This document shows positions 53,678-64,000 of a stretch of 64,000 bases of DNA, one piece after another (the stretch's first letter is position 1; every line of letters begins with the position of its first letter). Source of the stretch: Salvator merianae (taxonomy: Eukaryota > Chordata > Lepidosauria > Squamata > Teiidae); assembly GCA_003586115.2 (NCBI GenBank), contig QVOM02000073.1:44253469-44317468 (forward strand), in the 5' to 3' direction. The notes under the pieces were generated by a model. That model did no database searches. It worked only from the letters and a program-made list of their open reading frames with translations, and was not told where the DNA came from. The position numbers were made by a program, and so were the translations under genes.

Positions 53678-55384
53678 GTAAGTGATGTTGATTTTTCATG
53701 AGAACTTCTACTCTAAAGTGCCCAAAATGATGCTATTTTCACTTAAGGCATTGGAAAAATCCTTTCTGCCTCTACTCTCAAGCTGCCTTTCCTCTCATCC
53801 TCTCTCCATTAGCCTATAAACAAAGAAACAAAGCCCCACACCCAGGATGGGTGGCTTCTGAGATAAGGAAAGTCTATTCAACTGAGTCTGCTTCACTTAC
53901 TGCACTGCTGAAATCATTTTTACATGCACTTTTGTTTGTTTCTAAATTCCTCAACAAACTCAAAGGGTGAGACAAGTTTTCATCACACCAGTCTGTACAG
54001 TGGCCTTTCCAAATTTGGGAGCATCCATCTTGATATTTTCAGTTGAGAGGAAATCTCATACTGAGTTTTCCATTTGTTCTCCACATCACTGTCTGCAATA
54101 TGCTTGCGGTTATTAAACATCTCAGTGCTGCACCCAGATTCATCTTAGGCGTGTTTGGCAGAGGAAGCCATTCACTCTTCTAGCCCTTGTGCGTCAACGT
54201 TTAAAGCAGATTTCCTCCAGCAGAATAGAAAAACTAATCTTTATAAGGAAATATGTGTTATATTGGATTATTTGATACCAGATGGAATTTGACTTAATTA
54301 CACTGCGCAATGAGAGCATGGAACTAGTCCCTCTCTAAGCAAAAGTTCCTGGAGAAATGCAATTCAATTTTTAAAAAGATCTTATGCCTTTACTAAAAAA
54401 CAAAACTGTATAGGATGGGAGAGTCTGGGAGATGGAAAGGAAGAACAACAATCTGTTTAATCTCTATTTTAGAACTGCCCAGTTCAGTGACAGAACGTGT
54501 CCTCTGTGCCTAGGGCAAATGGAGATTTCCTTTTCTCTCCAAAGGAAGTAATGAGTCCAAAAGGCTTCCCTGGATTTGTAACCTAGCCATGCCTCCACTT
54601 AGTTTGGCATCCCTTCATTTTTGCAATTTTTAAGCCCTTTTGCTTGGTTTCCATGAGAAGGCAAGTATCCCTTCCCCTCACAAAGTACTTTATATTTCTG
54701 ATTCCACTGACAGAATGAAGAAAGGTGAAAGTCCTGCAGAGGAATAGTGACTCTATTGTCAGTTCTTCACAGGAGTACAGCCACATCTCCACTTTAAAAT
54801 GGAAGCAGCTGCTTATTGGGTGCACTGTGATCATCATGTAAAAGGAGGCCTTTTCAGTCCCCACGTTCAAGTGAGGAGGCAGTCTTTAAAGCGCTGCTCG
54901 TAGTAAAAAAAATCATGCCCTCGTGAAATGGCACCTCAGGTGGCCATCATTCCTAGGAACAGAATGACATAAACACCGCAAGGTGCTTTTGTCTGTTGCT
55001 GCAAGTGCAAACATAGCAGAAGAAGAGGCTTTAACTGGGCACCTTACCTGGTAAGTGGAGACATGGCCTGTATCTACACACTGTTTCTAATGTGGAAAAA
55101 AATGTTAGCATCTCTTTGCAAGTTAGACAGATGTATATAGCAAACCACTCCAAAATACTTAGAATCTAACTCATATGAAGATACAAATGATCATAAATCC
55201 TCCCTGTGTTATTGAAAGCCTCCTTAAGGGGAGCGAATGGTATTGTTTACATTAGAGCATGGTATGCTGGATCAGAATCACCTGGCAGCTGTTGTGCTTG
55301 GAGTAAAGAAAGTTTATCTGTCCACATTCTGGGATATAATCTTCCCCATCTGAGTAACACTGACTGAAGCATATTTTACCCTTG
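53678..55384. other. Intergenic, no feature recognised
   Basis: Anonymous sequence of 1.7 kb without a recognised repeat. Confidence 0.4.
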
Positions 55385-55442
55385 GGGCCCAGTCACACCT
55401 GAGTTTTAATCCAGCTTCAGTTCACTTTTGAATTGAAAAAAC

Positions 55443-55450
55443 ACATCAGC
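55443..55450. repeat. 8-bp hAT target duplication, left copy
   Basis: ACATCAGC immediately precedes CAGTGGCGTAG. The identical octamer follows the right end at 57727-57734. Confidence 0.9.
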
Positions 55451-56214
55451 CAGTGGCGTAGGAAGGGGGGGGGGGGGGCAGTGCACCTCGGGTGGCACGT
55501 TGTCCGGGGTGGCATATCCAGCCAGGGTTCCCCACGCGGGGGAAGGGGCATGGCAGTCATGGAGGTTTTAAGTGCTACAGCGCGTGCCACGCTTGCACAG
55601 AAAACCACAAGAAGCAGGAGCGAGAGAACGTTTTAGTTTCACTGACCGGAGGCTGGTTGGCGTTCTGAGAAGATGTTTCAGCTTTTGTCCAAGGGCTTTT
55701 CCTTTTTCTGGAGAAAAGCTGATTTGGAGATGATAGAAGAGACGTGGGTGGCCGAAGGTAAGAGGAACTGGCCAACTTCCTGCTGAAAGAGGTTTTTTCT
55801 TCTCTTTCAGGAAGTCAGTTAAGACTCATTTGGGGGGGGGTAGTGACATCACAGTGTGGCCTGGGGTGTGTGAACTTCCAAGCAAACCCCATTGAGCTCC
55901 ACAGAAGATAGAATTCATTTTTTCTAGTCTGTTATTTCCTCTCTTGAGTCCCAGACTCGCTTAGCAGGATAACTACACCCAAAGTGTGGCTATCTGTGCC
56001 CAGTATCGCAAGATTTTTTAAAAACACATGTTCTACCAAATCCATTAGCCTTCATATTTTCCATGTGCTGATATTACCTGGACAGTCAGAAGCTATGCCA
56101 TGCTATAATCAACAAAATAAAGTTTCTGGTAGTCTACTCCAAGTCATGCTATACATACAATATAAGCATAACGGAGCATAAAACACAGTATTAAAGAGCA
56201 AGAGCATGAACATT

Positions 56215-56720
56215 ACATAAGAAGAGCCTTGCTGGATCAGGCCATGGCCCATCTAGTCCAGCATTCTGTTCCACACAGTGGCCCACCAATTGCTTCTGGG
56301 CATTCTCAAGCAGAATAAAATGCAAAACCTTCAACTGCTCTCGACTCCCTGCAAATGGTTTTACAGACATCCTGCCTGTCTTTGCAACCTGGAGGCAGTA
56401 CCTGGGCATCCATTCTAGTAGCCATTGATACACCTGACCTCCATGAATCTGTCCAATCCATTCTTAAAGCTATCTAGGCTGTTGGCTGTCACCACCTCAT
56501 CCAGTAATAAATTCCACAGACCAACGACCCTCTAGGTGAAAAAATACTTCTCCTTGTCAGTCCTACCTCTTCTACCCATCAGCTTCAGAGAGTGCCCCCT
56601 GGTCCTAGTGTTGTGTGACAGAGAAAAGAATTTCTCACTGTCCACCTTATCCATACCGTGCATGATTTTATATACTTCAATCAGGTCTCCTCTTAAATGC
56701 CCCATGGATGTTTGCATTGA
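56215..56720 (-). mobile_element. CR1/L3-type LINE 3' end inside the hAT element
   Basis: Starting at the left with AAGAAGAGCCTTGCTGGATC and AGGCCATGGCCCATCTAGTC, the minus strand encodes RGDLIEVYKIMHGMDKVDSE and FFSLSHNTRTRGHSLKLMG upstream of a full 3' UTR. It is the same family as 6560-7138 and 22050-22965. Confidence 0.9.
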
Positions 56721-56884
56721 CAAGTGAACGATGACAACCAATATGCACACTAGAAAATATAAAATTCAATAAATATATACAAGCAAATTTCGAAGAGCAA
56801 AAGAAAGCAAAGTTATAAACATGCCCCCTGTGTAAACAGCTCCTGCTAAACAAAGTCCTCATGAAGATTCAGCAACCAATCTAT

Positions 56885-56965
56885 TTTATCTACTTTTATA
56901 ATGTTTTTATTGTGACCTGCCGTGAGACCTTTAGGTACAAGGGCAGGACAGAAACAACAGATCAT
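56885..56965 (+). mobile_element. SINE/LINE 3' tail
   Basis: TTTTTATTGTGACCTGCCGT and GAGACCTTTAGGTACAAGGG match the tail at 16985-17045. Confidence 0.55.
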
Positions 56966-57224
56966 TCTTCTGAGGAATCTTTGGAATGAACAGAAAATTT
57001 CACTATAAACTGTACTTGGAGAGATGTTGCTTCAGAATAAAAAAGAAACTAAGGCAGGAGTGCATATTGTTTCTTTGATGGCAGAAATTAGAACAATTAC
57101 AGAAATGGTCTTTTTCCATTTTAGAGACTGGCTAAGGAAGAATGAAAGAATATAGATTATTTTAAATTATAGTTCTGGAGAATCCAGTAGTTTGTAAGAA
57201 GAACAAAGCAGTCTGCCCCAAATC

Positions 57225-57655
57225 AAAAATGAAGGAGTTGAACGTTAAATTGATATATAGATGGCATTATACACCAATACAGCTTGCAGGGATGATGGAC
57301 TTACTAAGACCAACCTGCTGGTGAGGCTGCCTGGAAAAACCTACATTCTTCCACATGTGGTGGGATTGTTAGAAAGCTGCCACTTTGGGGCAAATTGTTA
57401 CTATGATGAATCTCAAATCCATCCCAACTCAATTAGACAATCCAGCAGTCCTTCTATTTCATGACTTCTCTTCACTAAAATTGCCTTCAGGTGACAAGTA
57501 CTACATTATGTGGCATATGCTGCTCAGTTACAGATAGTCAAATATTGGAAACTTGCAGATAAATTATCAAGAGAGACATAGTTTCTAGCCATATGGGATG
57601 TTTTAATGTATGATATTATTAATGCCCAAAAGAAAAAAATGTTGGGAGGAGAACA
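57225..57655 (+). mobile_element. L1 ORF2 C-terminal fragment, plus strand
   Basis: The plus strand reads KELNVKLIYRWHYTPIQ, then with a frameshift TNL and the CLEKPTFFHMWW-type segment near 57325-57363. This is the L1 terminal cysteine/tryptophan region, like 7636-7842 in the other L1. It lies within the hAT element and ends near its right terminus. Confidence 0.75.
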
Positions 57656-57889
57656 TGTGTGTATTGACAGAGGGACGGCAAACTCAGGCACAGCCCCGGG
57701 CGGCAAAAATTTTAGCTACGCCTCTGACATCAGCTATTCATTTTCTTTCCACATTCTCTAAGCCAAAGGTATATTTTCTGAGTTAGACAATACTGAAAGA
57801 AAACATCTTATTACTTCATTGTGATGTGTTTGCTCAGTCTGAAAGTGGACCAAAGCTGCATTAAAACTTAGGTGTGACTGGACCCTTGG

Positions 57890-58330
57890 ATACAGCATTT
57901 TTCTCTATTTCTTTTTAATTCAAATGTATAAAACATACATTTAATCCAAAGGAGAAAAAATTATTTATTAATATTATTTACATATCGACTTTCTCCTTCT
58001 TTGAAAGTTTCTTCTGTATTTCCTATTTCCTTCCCCTCCTATTTTTAAATTCTTTTCTTCTACCGATCCGTCTTTTTTTCCTCTTCACTCTTCAAATCCA
58101 GCAATAACAAGTTCTCTTTCCACTTCTTGTAGAAAGTCAAAAAAGGGTTTCCAGTTTTTATAAAACTTATCAACAGTCTTATTTCTCAATAAATTAATCA
58201 ATTTATCCATCTCGGCAAGGTCCATCATTTTAAGCAGCCAATCGTCCACCGTGGGTATTTTATCTAGCATTTTTCTCTGTTCTGAACACCCCGCGTGAGA
58301 TTTGGAGAAAAGAGGTCGCATCCACTAGGG
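57890..58330 (-). mobile_element. L1 ORF2 C-terminus and 3' UTR, minus strand
   Basis: Minus-strand frame 58085-58321 reads KMLDKIPTVDDWLLKMMDLA and EMDKLINLL...KFYKNWKPFFDFLQE, the conserved C-terminal segment of vertebrate L1 ORF2. A pyrimidine-rich (on the plus strand) 3' UTR follows to about 57890. The frame is intact over 78 codons, suggesting a relatively young copy. Confidence 0.85.
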
Positions 58331-59140
58331 ATATGCCAAACAGCCATTCATTGAACACAAACTGCCCAAATAGGGGGAAGAACATCAGCCAGGAAGGATA
58401 GGGCTGCATGGCACTGGCAATGATGTTGCCGTGCGGCCTACAACAATCTTCCTATTCCTGACCCTTCTCTGGGCTCTGCTGAGCTTGAACAGGGCAAGGC
58501 CAGCTGGGATAGAGAGCCCGTAGGTGAGTGCTGCTTTGCCTTTAACATATTCCTATATGCACTTTTCATTCCCCTTCCCTCTCGTTTTCCATTCTGTGAG
58601 GGTCACAGCTGTGTAGGGCAGAGGTTCTTCAATTCATCCCCTCTTTGAGTGTTTCACACTCAACAAACTGCCATTGGGTGCATCCATACTCTCTTCAGTA
58701 AGAGCAATTTCTGGATGGGGGCCCTAAAGTTATGGGTGAAACCTGAGATATTTACAGGAAAATTCTTGGGAACCATGGGTAAGTTAGAAAGCTGCGAGGG
58801 GGCAGCTGGGAGAACAAGGTGCTTCAAGTCCATTCCGAACTGCAAGGACAGTCTTCTGATGCGGCAAATGCACCTCCAGACCTGTTGTTATTCCTGGAGT
58901 TAAGCTCTAATTTTAGTACTGTACTCTTGCTGGAAACTGTTATAATTTGATTTAATTCCTCTTCCTCTGGTTGGTCTTATTTACAGGCTTTCACCCTTCA
59001 TTACCACCCTAATTATTGTTAGAATAAATGTACATTTCCTCTCTGTATCAACAGATAAGTAGATGAGTAGACAAAATATCCAGCATGGAGAAGTGAAAAA
59101 GCAAAGCAAGTAGAGCAAAGAAGTAGAGAAAATAGCTTTA
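58331..59140. other. Intergenic, no feature recognised
   Basis: Anonymous sequence. Overlapping open frames at 58649-58903 lack a family. Confidence 0.4.
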
Positions 59141-59319
59141 GGTCCTTTTTGCACTGTGCCTTATTCCAGATTATATCCCAGAATAGGGACCTGTCCTCCG
59201 CATACTAGTGCAGATTACAGCACGCCCCACCCAGGGCATGCCTTAGTCTGCACCAACATGTGAATGGAATGACACTATACCAGGATATAATCCAGAATAA
59301 GGCCAAGTGCAGAAAGGGC
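59141..59319. mobile_element. Family A MITE, full copy with TTA duplications
   Basis: GGTCCTTTTTGCACTGTGCC and TTATTCCAGATTATATCCCA face GGATATAATCCAGAATAAGG and CCAAGTGCAGAAAGGGC. TTA stands at 59138-59140 and 59320-59322. It is nearly colinear with 37383-37562. Confidence 0.85.
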
Positions 59320-59711
59320 TTAGTTTATGTCTCCCTTCCCTGCCATTATCATGCCACGATCTCAAGACTCCAGTTCTTCCTCTATGTTCCTATTTCTGCT
59401 CTCCTCCCATGCTCGTACCCAAGCTACCACAGGAGATAACTTGCCCTGCACCTCCAAAACAAGACAATAACTTCAGTTGATTCACTGTACTACCAAAACA
59501 CATTATACACTGAAGTTTCAGAAGACACAGTTTAAATGACCATTGTACCTGATCTGAAGGCTGATAAAAGAGTTTCAGAACTGAACTTCTTGCACTGTGG
59601 GTTAATGGAAAGTGGGACATTCTTCCAGTTTTGATGAATACATATTTAGGAGCTCTTTAAAGTTTGGCATGCTGAATGAGTTTGCACAGTGCTGAGAATA
59701 GGAAAATGTAG
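59320..59711. other. Intergenic, no feature recognised
   Basis: Anonymous sequence. Confidence 0.4.
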
Positions 59712-60240
59712 GCTGTTTCCACACTTACCTTACTGGGCTGGTTGAGCAGAACCAGCCAGCCTGAGAGCAGAAATGGCTGCAAAATACTGGAATAAGCCTT
59801 TCACAATTGAAAGGCTGTCTCAGTACAGCACCCCATGCTGACTCCAGATATTGTGCAATCTCCAGAACCACTTTTGGGTTCATCAAGCACTAGGAACTGA
59901 AGTTCCTAGCCTCAGATGCCCATGGGGACCTATTTCGCTGGCACAGTTTGGTGCGCAGCTGATATAGGTACTCCTGTTAGGCTGGAACAGGGAGGTGTGT
60001 GCCCTTCTGCACACTTCACTGAGTCCCTGGAATGCCAATAGACCTGAAAAAGTAGGTCTACCAGAATCTCAGTATAGGCAGTCATTCTGATACCCAGACT
60101 GGGCCTCACTCCATCCCAATGCAGATGGAGCAGTCCAGGGAGAGCCTCTCTCTTCCACTCTAGCATGAGGAAGGAGGGTCCAGAAGTGGTGGACCATTTC
60201 TACTGCAAGAGTAAAAAAAGACCAGGGTAAGGCACAAGGT
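59712..60240 (+). mobile_element. Family A-related long element
   Basis: GGCTGTTTCCACACTTACC opens it. GAAGTTCCTAGCCTCAGATG, GTGTGTGCCCTTCTGCACAC and the hairpin ATAGACCTG...AGGTCTACC near 60046-60065 match 28960-29347 and 38725-38900. The right end is poorly defined, near CAGGGTAAGGCACAAGG. Confidence 0.55.
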
Positions 60241-60671
60241 TGATTTTGAGACCTTTCTCATAAACCACTCAGAAGCTGGGGCTTTTCAGATGGAAGCATA
60301 GTCACACATCCTGTACAAAAACTGATTTAAAGGTTATTAATGCTTACTCAGGAATAGTATTAGGTCAGTACTGAAGAACATAGATAGTAAGGTTATCCTT
60401 TGACATGAACAAAACAGTTTAATTCTATATTGTACTGAAGAATGTTGGGTGATATCCTTTTCATGGATACTTAAGTATTTGAACAAGTCTATTGAGTTAG
60501 TTATTATGAATTGTATGTTGGCAGAGGTTTGAAGAAGTTACCATTTGAATATGATGCCATGATCACTTGTGAAATTTTATTAATTAGGCTGAAAATGTTG
60601 CTAAATTTAACTTAATGTGGTTTTAAGTATTATGTGGTGCTATGTTATTACTTTTTAATCTGTAAAGTAAC
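60241..60671. other. Intergenic, no feature recognised
   Basis: AT-rich anonymous sequence. Confidence 0.45.
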
Positions 60672-60714
<43 letters not shown>

Positions 60715-60715
60715 G
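60672..60715. repeat. (GATA)n microsatellite
   Basis: About eleven uninterrupted AGAT/GATA units. GATA arrays of this kind are common in squamate genomes. Confidence 0.95.
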
Positions 60716-61192
60716 TAAAACAATAAAATATGTCTCAGAGATTTTTGTGGGTGCTGGAAAATAAAAATAAATATTTTATGTTTATATTCAGTGGTAAAAG
60801 GAACCTATCGTAAATAGTGCTGCATGGAGATAATCTAATAAAATATTTTTACCTGTGGGCCCCCTGTTTATTAAACAGAAATGATTCTGTAAGGAGAATA
60901 TCCGAAAAAACGTTTATCATGGAGCAAAACCTCTGGACTGTAGTAGATTAGTGAATGCTGTTACAAATATTTCCCTGGGAATAATCCCTGTTGAACCCAG
61001 TGAAGCTTCTTACTGTATAGACAAATACAAGATTACAGTATCCATGTACATGCAACGTAATAGGAAGCAAGAGCACAAGTACTCTTTGTTTTACTAGCTA
61101 ATTCAGCTGTGAAAACAATCTAGATAGAATTGTGGCAAAAGGACATTCAAATAAGGATTATTTCATCACATTTTGAAGCAAATGAAAATTGC
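60716..61192. other. Intergenic, no feature recognised
   Basis: AT-rich anonymous sequence. Confidence 0.45.
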
Positions 61193-61217
61193 GTATGTAT
61201 GTATGTATGTATGTATT
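61193..61217. repeat. (GTAT)n microsatellite
   Basis: Six GTAT units adjoining a SINE/LINE tail. Confidence 0.92.
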
Positions 61218-61275
61218 TGTATCCATATCCTGCCCTACACCCTAAGGTCTCAGGGTAGATTGGAATAAAACTTAG
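61218..61275 (-). mobile_element. SINE/LINE 3' tail, minus strand
   Basis: CCATATCCTGCCCTACACCC and TAAGGTCTCAGGGTAGATTG are the reverse complement of the tail also present at 16985-17045. The adjacent GTAT microsatellite probably grew from its terminal repeat. Confidence 0.6.
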
Positions 61276-62437
61276 GTCATGTTCTGACATGGCATTTAAT
61301 CAGTTTACAGGCTGTCTTCAGTTCCCATGGGCCTGACATGATTTTGCCTTTCCGTAGTTTTCCTGGACTAAATTGGCAAAATCCAGACTACTTTGCATTC
61401 GGATTTAATGAGTTCTCAACCCTTTCCAGATGGCTAGCCCACTTTACTTTGTGATATGAGAACACGGAAGGAGACTGTTTGGGAGGAACAGTACTTTTTT
61501 GGGGGGGTGCAGGGGAAGGGATCACCATTTCCTGCCGTCCAATGATGGACTTTGTGGGTGGGCAGGAATCACAGTAGTTCCTTCCACCTCCATTATCCCC
61601 CCACTTCCTCTGCTGCCAGGAGAAAAAAACACCGTCCTCCATTTTACTTTGCTAAACTGCAGTCCTTTCTCTTCCTTTACCCCCCATTCAACACTGCCAG
61701 GAAGAAATTAAAGGTTTCCTCCACTTCCATCTGCTGATTAAACCAAAAAGCAGACTGCACCTGTTTGGGGGTACAGTCCTCTTGCCCCAGCAAAGAACCC
61801 ACTCAGTATCAGTTTTTCCATCGGCAGCACACAGCTACATAGTGGGACACATACTGCTGTGGATGTCTTGGGGGGAGGTGAGTCAGAGTCCATTTGCTGG
61901 CCATTAACTACACTATCATGATAATAGAGCTCCCCCATGTTCCCCCCCTTCACAGACCTCTCCCTACCTTTGTGTTACTCTTAAATTGTGCAATTGTGCA
62001 AAAGTGCAATTGCAATGGACCAGAAATCGCCATCTGCCCTTTAAGAAGCTTAATTGTGCAGTACATGTGGTATTAAAGTTCTGCTTGTGTAGATACAGAC
62101 TAGAGGGGGAGAAGGAGCATACGGTGAATGACTAGTAACGCTGCCAAGTGAATCCATGTTCTGAGGCAGCAGCGGGGACATACGGAGGGCGGAGCTTAAC
62201 CTGCCCACCCCTGTGAAGTCAAGATTTGAACCTTGGGACTTCAGCCAATCACTGACTGCACAGGGAGGGGAATTTGACGAGGGGTGGAGACAGAAAAGGT
62301 ATTGTTTCCCCATGCCAAGCACGGGAAACATCAGTGTGAGAACGAGCAAGTCCCAATTGAGTCTGTGTTAAAATGCAAATACCCTACAAATAAGTGCTAG
62401 ACAACGATAAGCAGCCACCATTATAGAAAACCCAGCA
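61276..62437. other. Intergenic, no feature recognised
   Basis: CAATTGTGCAAAAGTGCAATTG at about 61990-62012 is a small perfect inverted repeat. Otherwise anonymous. Confidence 0.4.
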
Positions 62438-62625
62438 TTGTTGCTGGGTTTTCTAAATAGCAATGTAGTATTTGCTCCACTAACCTGGGACTACATTGGG
62501 ATTGCTAGGAATATGTGTGACAATCCCGATACAGCCCCGGGAACATTGCTGGGTTTTACCTGCATCTGGAGGCACCTTAAGACACTGAGATTCAGCTTAA
62601 ATACAGGTGAGCCCCAAGGAAGTTA
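62438..62625 (-). mobile_element. Family B MITE, copy 5 (inverted)
   Basis: CCTGGGACTACATTGGGATT with GCT faces TGACAATCCCGATACAGCCC with CGGG. GCTGGGTTTTCTAAATAG and GCTGGGTTTTACCTGC are further family motifs. It matches 36460-36640. Confidence 0.68.
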
Positions 62626-63089
62626 AGCAGGAGACTCACCTGTTCCTGTTTGCATTATGTGGATCTGGCCACGATGGGGCTAATAATGGTTGTCAATGTG
62701 AGACTATGATGCAAGTGAGGTCCCCACCTATTGTCCATGGGGCTTTAATGTGGATCACAGTATAGTAGAGAAGCCAGACCTGTGGTGGGAACCTTTCTGT
62801 GGGTAGCCTCTCTGTGCCATCCAAACTATCCAAATTCATCACTGACTTTGACTGCTGATAGTGGCAGAGCTACCAAGAAGGCCTTCCTTTCAGATCTCAA
62901 GTGATGGGCAGTTTTATATGGGAGCAGGTGTTCCTATAGATATTTCTGTCTTCATGGCCACAGTCATACCCTAGCCTGAGGCAGGGAAATCAGGCTGTTT
63001 TCACCCTGGAATGGCCTGGTCGCATCTACTGTGACCACAACGATGATCTCCCCCCCCCCAACCCCAAGCCTTCATGGTAAAAAGTGAAT
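62626..63089. other. Intergenic, no feature recognised
   Basis: A C-run near 63051. Otherwise anonymous. Confidence 0.4.
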
Positions 63090-63335
63090 TTCAGGGTAGT
63101 GTTGGGGGGTGCACAGGGGGGAGTAGCATAGTGGGGATATCTCGGCATAATGGGAGGGGTGCAATGGGGGTGGGGGCATGGCACGGCATAGCATGACATG
63201 GGTGTGTGTGGCGTGATGGAGTGCTTCAGCATGGAGTGGGAGTGGCATGACACAGCACAGCATGGCATGGCACAGAGGGTGCGGGGGTGATGTGGCACTG
63301 TGCAGTACAGTGCAGCATGCTGGGAGAGGGGGGGA
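63090..63335 (+). repeat. G-rich low-complexity array of GGCATGGCACAG-like words
   Basis: GGCATGGCACGGCATAGCAT, GGCATGACACAGCACAGCAT and GGCATGGCACAGAGG repeat irregularly in strand-asymmetric, purine-rich sequence. The base composition keeps short minus-strand frames open. They are not genes. Confidence 0.7.
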
Positions 63336-64000
63336 TGAAGGGGGTCAAACCTTACCTTTTATCAGCCTCAGTATAGCAGCTACAGCATGGTAGGGCGTCA
63401 GGAGGTATTGAGATGGCAATGGCAGCGGTGGGCTCAAGGTGGCAGTGCTCCATGGGCAGCTAGCAGTGACAATTTGTGTCACCCTGCTGGCTGCCTTCCA
63501 CGCTGCTGCTGGCCTCATTTGGATGGCAGCCCCTTACTGAAACGGACTCAGTGCTGGGATTATGCATTGACAGGATAGTCCCGCTCCAGCCACGAAAGTC
63601 CTCAGAAAAACCAGAAATGTGCTTTGGCATCTGGTTTCCAAGGACTTAAGACTGCCTCTGTCCTTCTAAACTAGAAGGTGTGACCACATCCTATGCTTCA
63701 TATGTTCCACAGTAGAAGCACCGAGCCAAAAATCATGCCCGAACTAGGAGCTGCTGTCCTTTCCCTTGAAAAAAAATGAGTGAACATTGACCTAACTGAA
63801 GATAATACCTGCCAAAGCATGGAAAGGATTTGTTTAATTTTGTTTCAACTCTTTCTTCTTTTGCTTTCAGTGAGAGAAAACTGACTGTGCTGTGTTTTAA
63901 AATCCCCCAAACCTCAGTCTGGAAGCAATTTAAAATTTACCTAACTGCACCACTGAATTAATGAGGAGAAACCAGGTGCTTTCCTGTACATTCTTGTACT
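63336..64000. other. Intergenic, no feature recognised
   Basis: GGCAATGGCAGCGGTGG and similar patches only. No exon supported up to the window edge. Confidence 0.4.

Larger units (their letters stand above)
55451..57726. mobile_element. hAT-type element with captured or nested retroelements
   Basis: The ends CAGTGGCGTAG and CTACGCCTCTG are inverted repeats of the classic hAT CAGNGGCGTAG type, bordered by the exact 8-bp duplication ACATCAGC. The 2276-bp interior shows no recognisable transposase. It contains a CR1/L3 3' end (minus) and an L1 C-terminal piece (plus). A GCCCGGGGCTG motif occurs next to the right end. Spliceable-looking GAAGGTAAGAGG and CTTCTCTTTCAGG near 55757-55811 may be remnants of an element gene. 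Confidence 0.85.
55385..57885. mobile_element. MITE with 3-bp TTG duplication, split by an hAT element
   Basis: The left end GGGCCCAGTCACACCTGAGT with TTTAATCCAGCTTCAGTTCA and the right end TAAAACTTAGGTGTGACTGG with ACCC are inverted repeats of about 45 bp. TTG lies at 55382-55384 and 57886-57888. Without the inserted hAT element and one 8-bp duplication it would be about 217 bp. GTCACACC ends plus a 3-bp duplication suggest a PIF/Harbinger-like MITE. Confidence 0.75.

Noticed and set aside
17121..64000. FGF1 coding exons
   Set aside because: No translated frame carries the FGF1 beta-trefoil sequence. If syntenic, the coding exons lie beyond the right edge.
1..64000. Endogenous retrovirus or other viral insertion
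   Set aside because: No LTR pairs, primer-binding sites or retroviral protein motifs were visible on either strand.

Overview
The window is vertebrate nuclear DNA, most likely from a squamate reptile (lizard or snake). The evidence is a dense mix of CR1/L3-type LINEs, L1, RTE-BovB, tRNA-derived SINEs (one closely resembling the Sauria SINE), a Tc1-like transposon, hAT and PIF/Harbinger-like elements, and many palindromic MITEs. There is one CpG island, long intronic or intergenic stretches, and no prokaryotic gene organisation. The only protein-coding sequence I can name is a single exon.

ARHGAP26 locus. On the minus strand, 15642-15795 encodes the 51 N-terminal residues of ARHGAP26 (GRAF1, a BAR-PH-RhoGAP-SH3 protein) and ends in a strong GTGAGT donor. 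The 5' UTR and a CpG island promoter with CCAAT and GC boxes lie at about 15796-17120. Everything left of 15641 is therefore the start of ARHGAP26 intron 1, and everything right of the island is upstream intergenic DNA. In human the upstream neighbour is FGF1, head-to-head with ARHGAP26. No FGF1 coding exon is visible here. A 97-base exon-like segment on the plus strand (53581-53677) has the orientation an upstream FGF1 5' exon would have, but this is inference.

Intron part (1-15641). It holds a MITE and a SINE at 1-2.2 kb, then mostly unassigned DNA. At 6.56-9.9 kb there is a multi-level nest: an old CR1/L3 LINE split by an L1, which is itself split by a SINE, plus a younger CR1 end. Anonymous sequence follows, with one repeat family shared with 47.5 kb and a palindromic repeat at 13.9 kb.

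Upstream part (17.1-64 kb). It holds a decayed Tc1-like transposon (17975-19461), a CR1 tail split by a CpG-rich element with 3-bp duplications (22333-22889), a BovB 3' end, a Sauria-type SINE and a LINE fragment with endonuclease motifs (31.5-32.6 kb). There are also four multi-copy MITE families and several degenerate tandem repeats: about 63 bp units at 39.1 kb, 68 bp at 44.2 kb and 245 bp at 50.4 kb. An hAT element with a perfect 8-bp target duplication lies inside a 3-bp-duplication MITE (55385-57885). Simple repeats include (CTTT)n, (GATA)n and (GTAT)n.

No tRNA, rRNA, CRISPR, operon or complete second gene was found. I see no undescribed gene system. The notable material is the transposon nesting, the MITE families, the tandem repeats and the unusual T22 tract next to the ARHGAP26 start codon.
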